Assembly: GCA_009841265.1 (NCBI GenBank)
Contig: VXMB01000014.1
Coordinates: 1-64,000, forward strand
Length of the DNA stretch: 64,000 bases
Source of the DNA: Gemmatimonadota bacterium
GTDB taxonomy: Bacteria; JAAXHH01
Direction: 5' to 3'
Part shown: piece after piece, positions 55,780 through 64,000 of the stretch
Numbering within the stretch: position 1 is the first letter of the stretch
Layout of the letters: each line of letters begins with the position of its first letter
The notes under the pieces: generated by a model
The model's input: only the letters and a program-made list of their open reading frames with translations
Told to the model about the DNA's origin: nothing
The model's database searches: none
Program-made: the position numbers and the translations under genes

Positions 55780-58242
55780 TCATGCCCGGTTTTTCAGGCG
55801 TTTTCTGATGCGCATGGCACCCGCGGCGATCAAACCGGCCAGCACCAGCGCACTGGCGATCCGGCTCACCAGGTGGCCCGCTGTGAAACTCGTCGGTTCG
55901 AACGTCATGACCACATCATGGCGCCCCTCCGGGACGGCCACGGAGCGAAGCACGTAGTTGGTCTTATGTATCTCGGCAGGGAGACCGTCCATCGTAGCCC
56001 GCCACCCGGCTGGATAGTAGATCTCGCTCAGTACAAGTAAACAAGGCGCGGCCGCATCCACTGCCATCTCGATGCGGTGCGGTGTGTGGAGCGTGATTTC
56101 CACAGACGAGTCGTTCAGTGGACCGAGCCGCTCTCCGACGGGTTTTTCCAGGATCGCGTATTCGCCGGGACGGAACCCGGGATCTCTCATGGCTTCGAAG
56201 ATGGCGTCCTTCTCGGCGATGACGCGCACGCTGTCCACCAGGAAGGCCCTCGGCAGGGCGGCAACGTTACGGTAGAGGTAACCGCCTTCGGACTCGACCA
56301 CGGGGGTAAGCCCATCGGCCTGAATAGGTTGCGCGGTAACCAGGTACCGGGTATTCAACATGTTCAGCACAGGGAAGGAATTGAATCCCACCTGGTCCAT
56401 GAGTTCCTGGTAGACGCCAAGTTTCGCCGCGTGGTAACCTCCGATAGTGGAGATGCCGAAGTAACCGTACTCATTCGAAGAGAATTCGGAGAGCGGCAGG
56501 ATGCGAAAGGGGCCGGGATCGTCTTTCAGCGCCTTCACGACTTCGGTTTCCCGTGCGGCATAGTAGGCTTCGATCCGCGCGGGATCATCCTCAGGGTTCA
56601 CGACCCGAGAGGCTACGAGCAAAAGATCGACGACGACCAGGGCGCCCAACCCCGCGGCCAACAGCCTGGGACTCGTTTTGCGGGTGGCATAGATCAATGC
56701 GGACACCGCGCAAAGCAACAGCACCATGATCCACAGGTCGCCCATGAGCCGATAGAAACGCATGGCATTGACTCCGGCATGGTAATCGGCGTTGTTCACC
56801 ATGGCGCTGCGTGCCCCGTGCGCCGCGTCGGCCTCTGTGTAGACGCCCGTCATGAAGGACTGGAAGGAGGATTCGAACACGGTCAGCGCCAGGACGAGCA
56901 GCAATACCCCGCCGGCAACGACGCACAGCCTTTTCGCGAAACTCCCAAGCGTGTCTTTGCCTGCCCGCATACGCTCGACCAGCGCATGCAGTCCGTAACC
57001 GGCGAGGAGCGCTACGGCGAACTGCGACAGGACCAGGATCATGACCGGTGCGCGGAACTTGCCGAAGAAGGGTACGAAGTGGAGCATGACGTAGGATACG
57101 GGCGGCAGGTGCCGTCCGAAGGATACCAGGAGGGCCAGGACCGCGGCGATGACCAGGAACAGGGTCATGCGCGATCTGTTCAGCACGATGCCCGCCACGG
57201 CCAGGACCACGACGACGATGCCCAGGTAGTTCGGGAAATCGGTAAACGGCATGTCGCCCCAATACAGGGGGCCGCCGAAACCGGCAAAGGAAGGAATGAT
57301 GAAGGTCAGGATTTCAAACGGTGGGAACGACCAGCTCGTGGCGAAGGGCACGTTTACGTCGCTGCCCCCCACGGAAAGGCCGCGGGCGGAGAGCTGCGCG
57401 TATTCCTGCATGGGAAGGACCAGCACGGCCGCGACGGCAATGGCCAGCACGACGCCGCCGGCAAACAGTGCGGATTTCCTGATTATGCGGCCCGCGGACG
57501 TTCTGTCTCGTAGGTCGTTCACGACCGCGTAGACGGCATACAGGCCGATCAACATGGCCGTGTAGAAGGCAATCTGCGGATGGAAGGAACTCAGCTGAGA
57601 GCCCAGGGCCGCACCGAGCAACAACATGTCGAAGGGTCGTCCGCGGTCAAAGACGCGGTACGCGGCCAGGAAGACCAGGGGGACGTGCATGAAGCAGATG
57701 AAACGGTTGGCATGTTCCGTGGCCATCATGTGGGTGGAAAACACGAAGGCCGTTGCCGCGATGAAAGATGCCGGCCTGGAGAGCGATAAAGCGCGCGCCA
57801 GAAAAAACATGGACACGGCGCCCAGGAGCAGGTGGAAGAAGAAACGGCCGTGCAGCGCGCTGACCAGCACGTCAGGCAGGACGGCGTTGACCAGGGCTTC
57901 GAAACTGTACTGCAGATGGTGATACGTGCCGCTGGCCTGGAAGGGCATGCCGCCGAAGATGTGGGGGTACCAGAGCGGCGTTTCGTCGAATTCTCTTTCG
58001 AAATCCTGTGCGAAACGATCGAAAGGGATGGCCTGGCCGATGAAATCGGGCCGGATGTCCATCTTGCCCTCGATGATGTAGCCGCGGTAGACGAAGACGG
58101 CAAGCACCGCGATGATCAGGCAGAACAGGAGATTCCCGATATAAGGTTGGTACTTTCGGGATGTTAAGTTGACTGACCGACCGGTGGTCACGCTCGTTCT
58201 GCGCTTGCCTGGCGTTGACGCAGTGGTTTTTTGTTTCGCCAT
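55780..58242 (-). CDS. YfhO-family membrane protein
   Basis: 820 aa. About a dozen membrane segments fill residues 30-560. A periplasmic C-terminal domain ends EIYYPAGWRATMDGLPAEIH, the YfhO signature, before a last membrane helix. YfhO proteins are GT-C-like and linked to glycosylation of wall polymers. The start is ATG 58242 (GTG 58245 also possible). Confidence 0.88.
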   Translation of the reverse strand: MAKQKTTASTPGKRRTSVTTGRSVNLTSRKYQPYIGNLLFCLIIAVLAVFVYRGYIIEGKMDIRPDFIGQAIPFDRFAQDFEREFDETPLWYPHIFGGMPFQASGTYHHLQYSFEALVNAVLPDVLVSALHGRFFFHLLLGAVSMFFLARALSLSRPASFIAATAFVFSTHMMATEHANRFICFMHVPLVFLAAYRVFDRGRPFDMLLLGAALGSQLSSFHPQIAFYTAMLIGLYAVYAVVNDLRDRTSAGRIIRKSALFAGGVVLAIAVAAVLVLPMQEYAQLSARGLSVGGSDVNVPFATSWSFPPFEILTFIIPSFAGFGGPLYWGDMPFTDFPNYLGIVVVVLAVAGIVLNRSRMTLFLVIAAVLALLVSFGRHLPPVSYVMLHFVPFFGKFRAPVMILVLSQFAVALLAGYGLHALVERMRAGKDTLGSFAKRLCVVAGGVLLLVLALTVFESSFQSFMTGVYTEADAAHGARSAMVNNADYHAGVNAMRFYRLMGDLWIMVLLLCAVSALIYATRKTSPRLLAAGLGALVVVDLLLVASRVVNPEDDPARIEAYYAARETEVVKALKDDPGPFRILPLSEFSSNEYGYFGISTIGGYHAAKLGVYQELMDQVGFNSFPVLNMLNTRYLVTAQPIQADGLTPVVESEGGYLYRNVAALPRAFLVDSVRVIAEKDAIFEAMRDPGFRPGEYAILEKPVGERLGPLNDSSVEITLHTPHRIEMAVDAAAPCLLVLSEIYYPAGWRATMDGLPAEIHKTNYVLRSVAVPEGRHDVVMTFEPTSFTAGHLVSRIASALVLAGLIAAGAMRIRKRLKNRA

Positions 58243-58270
58243 CACGATGCTCTATCGGTGGTACAGGTGG

Positions 58271-59191
58271 TTACGTTTGGTTACGAACATAATGATACGG
58301 CACAGCAAAGTCTATTATGTGGTTACTTCTTATTTGCTTTAATGGACGCGTGGAGTATGCGGTCGTGTCCTTTACAATCACAAACATCATACTGTTGTAG
58401 GACATAACGTTACTAAAAAAAGTATCTAAGTGGATTAGAAACTCCATTGAACGTTTACCAAACAGCACTCGTAACAAAGGCAGTGAGCGGTTGTATAGAT
58501 TCCACAATGGTATAGGACGCTTATAGGTACGCGGCATTGCTTCTACAAGTAAACCCAAAGGCTTTAAAAACGGGTTGTTCATTTTCGTTCGGGTGATCTT
58601 AAACCCGCGAGACTCAAGGTAATCAAGTGAACTCAAGCTAAATGATCGTAGATGGGCATGTGGTTGGGTGCGATGTTTCTCTACATGTTTTTGGGACTCA
58701 TGAGGGAGCGTAATGATAACCGCTTTTCTACTTACACGAACCAATTGCTCCACGGCCGTTTCGAATTCCTGAACATGTTCCAGCACTTCACTACACAATA
58801 CGATGTCAAAAGAATCTGTCTCAAACGGCAGGTCCTGAACATCTATGGCTTGAGTATCTACATTGTATATCTCATCCGCTCGATTGCATGCTTCTTGGGA
58901 TAAATCACAACTTTTTACGTCTGTGTTGAAAAGATGCCGTACCATCGCGCCTTTATAGCCTTCCGCACCGCCCAGATCAACGAGGCTTTCGAAACTAAAG
59001 TGGGATAACGCATTCATAATGTGATAAGTGATAATATAGCGGTGCAGCAGGCTCTTTTCACAATGCCCCATGCGGAAACCATAGATTGGCTGATGGGCAA
59101 AATAGACACCCTGACTATCAGTCTGCCTGAATCTAACGTCGAGCCATTCCCGGGTTTTCTGTGTGTAATCGTTCATAAAGCAGGTTTTCAT
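58271..59191 (-). CDS. SAM-dependent methyltransferase, AT-rich
   Basis: 306 aa. The core has SLVDLGGAEGYKGAMVRHL, then DLPFETDSFDIVLCSEVLEHV and ITLPHESQKHV. The DNA is far richer in A/T than any neighbour, which suggests recent transfer. The protein may modify a glycan or lipid carried by the adjacent GT. ATG 59191 has an unusually close GAAGG; ATG 59176 is a possible shorter start. Confidence 0.85.
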   Translation of the reverse strand: MKTCFMNDYTQKTREWLDVRFRQTDSQGVYFAHQPIYGFRMGHCEKSLLHRYIITYHIMNALSHFSFESLVDLGGAEGYKGAMVRHLFNTDVKSCDLSQEACNRADEIYNVDTQAIDVQDLPFETDSFDIVLCSEVLEHVQEFETAVEQLVRVSRKAVIITLPHESQKHVEKHRTQPHAHLRSFSLSSLDYLESRGFKITRTKMNNPFLKPLGLLVEAMPRTYKRPIPLWNLYNRSLPLLRVLFGKRSMEFLIHLDTFFSNVMSYNSMMFVIVKDTTAYSTRPLKQIRSNHIIDFAVPYHYVRNQT

Positions 59192-59194
59192 CCT

Positions 59195-60106
59195 TCAGTT
59201 GACCGGGATTTTGAATCCTTCATGTATTCCACGATGAAGAGATCGTAGATGGGACCATTTCAGATGTACGAGCAGGGAAAAGGCCGGTCGAAGATAGCGA
59301 TACAGAAAAAGGTAGGGCAGGAACGCGAACAGAAAAGGCAGAAGCGGCACGTTTTTCCTCGCGAAGAGAATCCGGCTTCGTACCATGTGATGCACGTAGA
59401 AAGGGCTGTTCAAACCGGCCGTTTGCGATCCCTTGTGGTGGACGACGGCCCTGGGTTCCAACAGCAGCCAATAACCGGCTTCCCGCGCCTTCAATCCCCA
59501 GTCGAAGTCATCGAAATAGCAAAAATAGTCCTCGTCCATCAGTCCGACTTTCTCCAGGACGGTCCGCTTGACGAGGAGCGCCGTTCCCGTAACATAGGGC
59601 ATTTCGCCGGGATGATCGTACTGGCCTTGGTCTTTTTCGCCATGTCCGATCAGGAATCCCTGTGCCAGCCACGGGATGGCGCGGGTACCGGCGCTGTCGA
59701 GCACGTTGTCCTTTCCGTACTGGTATATCTTCGGACCCACCATGCCGACATCGCCGGAGCGTTCCGCCGATGCGACAAGTAACGAAAGCGCGTCGGGCTC
59801 CACGACTGTGTCGTTGTTCAGCAGGTACACGTAATCGGTGTTCGTCGAAAGGGCATGGCGCATGCCCTGGTTGCTGCCGCGGACGAATCCCCTGTTTTCG
59901 GCGTTACGGATCTGCTTCACAGGCAGGTGCTCACGTCCCCACCGCTCGATGGCCTCTGGTGAGCCGTCGGTCGAACCATTATCCACGACCACGATCGAAT
60001 AGGAAGGGTAATTCATTCGCGCCAGCGATTCCAGACACTCCAGCGTGTCCGCTACCCGGTTCCAGTTGAGTATGACGATCGTTACGTGGGGATCGGTAGG
60101 ATTCAT
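59195..60106 (-). CDS. GT2-family glycosyltransferase (rhamnosyltransferase-like)
   Basis: 303 aa. It opens HVTIVILNWNRVADTLECLESL, then has VVDNGSTDGSPE, the metal motif YLLNNDTVVEPDAL and DEDYFCYFDDFDWGLKA. A hydrophobic C-terminal region (LPFLFAFLPYLFLYRYL) suggests membrane attachment. It resembles WbbL-like rhamnosyltransferases. Only 3 bases separate it from the methyltransferase. Confidence 0.9.
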   Translation of the reverse strand: MNPTDPHVTIVILNWNRVADTLECLESLARMNYPSYSIVVVDNGSTDGSPEAIERWGREHLPVKQIRNAENRGFVRGSNQGMRHALSTNTDYVYLLNNDTVVEPDALSLLVASAERSGDVGMVGPKIYQYGKDNVLDSAGTRAIPWLAQGFLIGHGEKDQGQYDHPGEMPYVTGTALLVKRTVLEKVGLMDEDYFCYFDDFDWGLKAREAGYWLLLEPRAVVHHKGSQTAGLNSPFYVHHMVRSRILFARKNVPLLPFLFAFLPYLFLYRYLRPAFSLLVHLKWSHLRSLHRGIHEGFKIPVN

Positions 60107-60115
60107 ATTTAAAGT

Positions 60116-61600
60116 TCAGTCCGTCGGTCTAAGAGGAACGCCCATTTTCCTCGCCAGGTCCCGAACGAACGCCTTCTCCGGCTTCTCCAACAAGGAAAAC
60201 GCGTACCAGAGGTAGGCGACGGCGCCCAGGATGGCCAGGGCGGCACCCAGGATGACCAGGACGGCGCTCACCTCGATCCGGTCGAAAGTCCAACGCGCCG
60301 CGCCGAAGAAGACGGCCGATAGGACGATGAGGATGACATACGGCTTCCAGGGGAGGAGCGCGCTTACGGGTTGCTTCAGCAGCCGGGCGTAGCGGGCCAG
60401 GTAGTATATCCATCCCGCGGCGGTCCCGCACAGGGTGGCGAGAGCCGCGCCCCACAGGCCGAAGACCTCGATGAATACCAGGTTGCCCGCGACGTTGACG
60501 ATCAGCATGGCGGTCGCGGCCTGGACGATGATCGCGTTCCGGTTGAGGGCCCGGGCGAGGACGTCCGGGCTGTTGAAGCGGAGCAGGAGGAGCAGTGCGT
60601 AGATGCCCAGGACCCGGTGCCCCTCGAAGTAGGCGTCCGGGAGGATGAGCCGGTACAGCACGTCGGAGAAGAGAAAGACGAAGATCCCCGCGGGGACGAT
60701 GGCGATCATGCCGTACTTGGAGCACTTGCGCCACAGGGCCGCCATGGACGGATGATCGCCGTTTTCGGCGTATCCCACGTAGGTGGAAAAGAGCACCGAA
60801 CCGAACACGCTCATCAGAATGCCGGCGATGGGCAGTTCGATGGCCGACACGCTGTAGATGGCGAAGCTGGATGCGCCCAGGAAGGCGCTGATCATGATCT
60901 TGTCCAGGCTCCCGTTGATGAAGGGGATGAATCCCGCGACGCCCAGTCCGAAGGCGTAGCGGTACTGGGCCCGGGTCTCGATGCCGCGCAGCCGGAAGGA
61001 AAGCAGCTTCCTGTTGAGCAGGACGAGCCCGTAGAGCAGGGACTGGATCCCTTCCAGGACGACGATCAGCAGGATGAGTGGGTAGATGGCCGCGATCAGG
61101 CCCGAGAACAGCGCACCGGCGATGGCCAGGATGCGCAGGAGGTACTGGAACACCCGCAGGACGCTGGCGGCGGCCGTGTGACCGCTTCCTACCAGGGCGT
61201 TGTGGGCGGTCATGTTGACGAACAGGAACAGCGCGATCAGGAGATAGGCGCCGATCTCCCGGAGATAGGGACCCAGTTCCGTGTGGATGAGCACGTAGGG
61301 GTCGAGCACGCCTTCGAAGAGCAGGAGGAGGACCAGGAAGATCAGCGCGCAGCTGGCCAGGGTGTTCCCCACGTACCTGCGGGCTTCCGGGGCGTATTTG
61401 CCCGATATGAAGAAGAAGACGCTCTCGATCAGTCCGGTGGCGAACAGGTAGGCGAATCCGGCCGCCAGGATGCCATAGCGGTAGGGCGCCAGGTATTCCG
61501 GGTCGAAGAAATGGGCGATAACGATCGACTGGAATACCTGCAGCACGCTCGCGATGAGCAGCGCGGCATAGAGTATGACGGCGGCGCTTCGTTTTGACAT
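60116..61600 (-). CDS. Polysaccharide flippase (Wzx/MOP type)
   Basis: 494 aa, about 14 membrane helices, typical of polysaccharide transport proteins. It opens KRSAAVILYAALLIASVLQVFQSI. It should flip the lipid-linked oligosaccharide made by the adjacent transferases. Confidence 0.88.
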   Translation of the reverse strand: MSKRSAAVILYAALLIASVLQVFQSIVIAHFFDPEYLAPYRYGILAAGFAYLFATGLIESVFFFISGKYAPEARRYVGNTLASCALIFLVLLLLFEGVLDPYVLIHTELGPYLREIGAYLLIALFLFVNMTAHNALVGSGHTAAASVLRVFQYLLRILAIAGALFSGLIAAIYPLILLIVVLEGIQSLLYGLVLLNRKLLSFRLRGIETRAQYRYAFGLGVAGFIPFINGSLDKIMISAFLGASSFAIYSVSAIELPIAGILMSVFGSVLFSTYVGYAENGDHPSMAALWRKCSKYGMIAIVPAGIFVFLFSDVLYRLILPDAYFEGHRVLGIYALLLLLRFNSPDVLARALNRNAIIVQAATAMLIVNVAGNLVFIEVFGLWGAALATLCGTAAGWIYYLARYARLLKQPVSALLPWKPYVILIVLSAVFFGAARWTFDRIEVSAVLVILGAALAILGAVAYLWYAFSLLEKPEKAFVRDLARKMGVPLRPTD

Positions 61601-61638
61601 GGGCCCGTCAGGCGGTGGGCCTGCACCGGCGGGTAGGC

Positions 61639-62979
61639 TCAGACCCCGTCCCTCAGCATCTCCGCGACCGCGGTAACGGCGCGGTCCGCCTCATCGAGGG
61701 TATTGTAAATATGGGGGGAAAGGCGGACGTTGGGTCCCATGCCCGCACCGGCGATATGGTACGTATTGTAGAGCTTGTCGAAGACTTTGCGCGGATCGAG
61801 TTCGCCCGGCTTGAAGATGACTACGCCGGCGGAAAGGGCGGGGTCCATGGACGTGGAAAGCTCGATGCCCGGCAGGCCGGATATCCCTTCCTTGATGGCC
61901 GTGGCCACCTGGCGCATGCGGGCCTCCACGCGGGCGGGCCCGATCTTCTCGTGAAATTCGACGCCCCGTCCCGTGGCCGTCAGCGCCGCGTCGTCCCGCT
62001 GCCCTAGGACCTCGTACTTGCGGGCGCTCTCCTCCACTTCGTCCCGCCAGCCCGCGCTCACGATGCTGGGCCAGACGGCGTCCTGGCTGTCCTTGCGGAC
62101 GTAGAGCACACCGACCTCCTTCGGACCCATGAACCACTTGTGGGCGCTGCCCGTGTAGGCGTCGCAGCCCATATCGGCGAGATCGATCTTCAGGGCGCCG
62201 AAGCTCTGGGCGCCGTCCACGACGGAAAACACGCCGCGGGCCCGCGCCGCCGCGCACAGCCTCTTGGCCGGCATGGTAAGCCCGGTGGTGTTGGAGACGT
62301 GCGTGAAGGACATGACTTTCGTCGCCGGGGTGTAGGCCCGCTCGAAGGCATCGATGATCTCGTCTTCACTCTGAGGCACCACCGGGACCGACACGTAGTT
62401 GATCTTGAAGCCGAAGCGCCTGGCCTTGACCTGCCACGCCTGGTTGTTCGAGGGATGGTTCAGGTCGGACAGCAGCACCTCGTCGCCCGCCCCGAGGTGA
62501 TAGCCGGTGCTGATGACGTTGTTGGCCTCGCTCGTGTTCCGTACTAGCGCGATCTCGTCAGGGTGGGCGCCCAGAAGGCGCGCCATCTTCTCGCGCGTCT
62601 CCTCTCTGATCTGCCGGTACTTCATGCGGTTGTGGAACGACGCGTCGTAATCCAGGTCGCGGGTGTACTTGAAGACTGATTCCATTACCGGATAGGGCGA
62701 TGGGCAGAGGTTCGCGGCGTTCATCAGCGCCAGGTCGTCCCGTAGGAGGAACTGGCTCCGGACCGCGTGCCAGTACCGCTCGTCGCCGGGGTCGGTGCCG
62801 GAGATCGCCGTCTCCAGGTCCTGGGGCGCGTCAATCTTCGGCGATGCGGAGGCGGAAGTGCCGTAAACCAGGGCGCCGCCCGCGGCGATCCCCCCGGCCA
62901 GCCGTTTCATGAACGATCGGCGGGACACCTGCCACGCCGATTCCGGTATGCTCTCTATTTCATAGTCGTTCTGGATCAT
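61639..62979 (-). CDS. Tat-exported class V aminotransferase (isopenicillin-N-epimerase-like)
   Basis: 446 aa. A twin-arginine signal SRRSFMKRLAGG (residues about 19-30) precedes a PLP fold. The pyridoxal lysine lies in TGSAHKWFMGPKEVG. Related proteins act as cysteine desulfurases or epimerases. ATG 62979 has GGAGG 6-7 bases upstream. Export of a PLP enzyme implies a folded, cofactor-loaded substrate for Tat. Confidence 0.88.
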   Translation of the reverse strand: MIQNDYEIESIPESAWQVSRRSFMKRLAGGIAAGGALVYGTSASASPKIDAPQDLETAISGTDPGDERYWHAVRSQFLLRDDLALMNAANLCPSPYPVMESVFKYTRDLDYDASFHNRMKYRQIREETREKMARLLGAHPDEIALVRNTSEANNVISTGYHLGAGDEVLLSDLNHPSNNQAWQVKARRFGFKINYVSVPVVPQSEDEIIDAFERAYTPATKVMSFTHVSNTTGLTMPAKRLCAAARARGVFSVVDGAQSFGALKIDLADMGCDAYTGSAHKWFMGPKEVGVLYVRKDSQDAVWPSIVSAGWRDEVEESARKYEVLGQRDDAALTATGRGVEFHEKIGPARVEARMRQVATAIKEGISGLPGIELSTSMDPALSAGVVIFKPGELDPRKVFDKLYNTYHIAGAGMGPNVRLSPHIYNTLDEADRAVTAVAEMLRDGV

Positions 62980-63012
62980 CCTAAACCTCCGGATGTGGGG
63001 TATTGGTCCAGG

Positions 63013-63840
63013 CTAGAAGTCGATCGCGAGTCCGAAATGGGCCGTAATGAGATCGGTGGTCGACTTGGTGATGTTGAGTTCGGCCGAACCCGCCCTGCGG
63101 ACGATATCTCCCCGCTTCAGGTAGTCGGCTTCGGAACCGTCATGGTAGCGCATCCTGAGTTCCAGTGAAACGGACCGAAGGGTGCGGTTCCGCGGCGTCC
63201 GGTCTTCGCCGCCGCTCCATACTTCGATCAGGACTCCGCCGCCTACGCCCTTGGTAAAGGCGAAGTCATCGAGGTTCGTGGAACTGGCGATATCCTCGCC
63301 GCTGAACCGGGGAAGATCCTCGATCGTCGTGCTGGTAAAAAGATAGTGGAAACCCACGACGCCTTCTACGTAGAAACGTAGCGGAGCGGGATAGGTCTGC
63401 AGACGGAGAAAGGCGTTCATCGAAAAGATGTTGTTCTCGGTAACCACGCCGACAAGGACATCGGGGATCGTCAGGCTGAATTGCTCGGTGCGCCGCTCGT
63501 GGCCGTAGATCATATAGCCCAGGTCCAGGCCGATCACGGCGGGCGTACGGGGAATCATGTAGCCCACGTATCCCGATATGCCGATACCCGGGTTCTTGAC
63601 GTTTTCACCGAACTCGCCCGTCGGGAATCCGCCGAGGATGCCGAATCCGGTGATGACGATGGGAGGCACGTCCACGACCTCCGCGTCCTGCGCGTTGGCC
63701 GGGGCCGTCCGCGCCAGGACGACCAGGACGGCCATGACGGTCAGGGCTGCCATGTACGCGGGGTACGTTGCGCGCCGGTAAATTCGACGGCCGATGCGGT
63801 TTGATATGCGGCTGGATATGCGGCTGGATATACATTGCAT
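63013..63840 (-). CDS. Predicted outer-membrane beta-barrel protein
   Basis: 275 aa from ATG 63840; no close family recognised. A signal peptide (hydrophobic core MAALTVMAVLVVLA, cleavage near ANAQ) is preceded by an Arg/Ile/Ser-rich stretch encoded by 12-bp near-tandem repeats. The mature part is beta-rich with amphipathic alternation (GISGYVGYMI, AVIGLDLGYMI) and ends HFGLAIDF, with the terminal Phe typical of barrels. A start at ATG 63753 would give a normal signal peptide. Confidence 0.7.
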   Translation of the reverse strand: MQCISSRISSRISNRIGRRIYRRATYPAYMAALTVMAVLVVLARTAPANAQDAEVVDVPPIVITGFGILGGFPTGEFGENVKNPGIGISGYVGYMIPRTPAVIGLDLGYMIYGHERRTEQFSLTIPDVLVGVVTENNIFSMNAFLRLQTYPAPLRFYVEGVVGFHYLFTSTTIEDLPRFSGEDIASSTNLDDFAFTKGVGGGVLIEVWSGGEDRTPRNRTLRSVSLELRMRYHDGSEADYLKRGDIVRRAGSAELNITKSTTDLITAHFGLAIDF

Positions 63841-63931
63841 AAGGTAAGTCCGTGTCGAAGGTTTTGGTTTGCGTGCGGTTGTTCGCGCTATTCCGATCGG
63901 TCGTCGCGGAACGACCGAGCCAATCACGGGT

Positions 63932-64000
63932 TCAGGACGGTAGTTCCCCGACTTTCGCGAACACGGCGGACCAGCGCAAACGGTGGCTGTCCTCGATATA
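63932..64000 (-). CDS. 3' end of a further gene (partial)
   Basis: The last 69 bases read on the minus strand give YIEDSHRLRWSAVFAKVGELPS and a TGA stop at 63932-63934. No stop interrupts it up to the window edge, and third positions are G/C-rich. The product cannot be named. Confidence 0.4.
   Translation of the reverse strand, partial: YIEDSHRLRWSAVFAKVGELPS

Overview
The window reads as a chromosome segment of a GC-rich, diderm, uncultured-type bacterium. Support for a diderm comes from a MacA-like adaptor with a MacB-like ATPase, a predicted outer-membrane barrel and periplasmic chaperone-type proteins. The style (large FtsX-type permease families, bactofilin beside ParAB, phytanoyl-CoA-dioxygenase-like enzymes, HpcH/HpaI aldolase) fits the FCB lineages such as Latescibacterota or Gemmatimonadota. 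That placement is inference from gene content, not from a marker alignment.

Layout. (1) 1-394: the 3' end of a 23S rRNA, a complete 5S rRNA and a hairpin terminator. (2) 403-18837, minus strand: a transport and signalling island. It has four large FtsX/MacB-type permeases, one MacB-type ATPase, one MacA-type adaptor, an ABC-2 ATPase and permease pair, two NarL/LuxR response regulators and a PDZ-containing membrane histidine kinase. Three transcription units in it are preceded by the same palindrome, TAGGG-N5-CCCTA, 74-88 bp before the start codon; this looks like an undescribed regulon. (3) 19056-26940, plus strand: an EF-G-like GTPase with an altered G4 motif, two oligopeptide-transporter ATPases, a PfkB sugar kinase, a YheC/D-type ATP-grasp protein and FolC. 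(4) 27011-38928: a TPR-parvulin fusion, TrxB, CysE (opposite strand), an S55 (SpoIVB-like) protein, a propeller-like secreted protein, then YebC-RuvC-RuvA-RuvB-QueA. (5) 39098-51510: a small membrane protein, IspD, IspF, ParA, ParB, an M23 peptidase, a bactofilin and a complete F-type ATP synthase operon (atpZ-I-B-E-F-H-A-G-D-C) whose c subunit carries residues associated with sodium binding. (6) 51679-64000: a BIG2 lipoprotein and a methyltransferase on the plus strand, then minus-strand accessory genes: an HpaI-type aldolase and PhyH-type oxygenase pair, surface-polysaccharide genes (GT2 enzymes, YfhO, flippase, an AT-rich methyltransferase), a Tat-exported class V aminotransferase and an outer-membrane-like protein.

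How the genes may work together. In region 2 the kinase and regulators probably sense envelope stress or a toxic amphiphile and control the MacAB-like and ABC-2 exporters through the shared palindrome. Region 5 groups chromosome segregation (ParAB), cell-wall shaping (M23 and bactofilin) and energy production. Region 6 assembles and exports a glycan. No intergenic gap exceeds about 300 bases. I saw no tRNA gene, CRISPR array, insertion sequence or canonical parS site.
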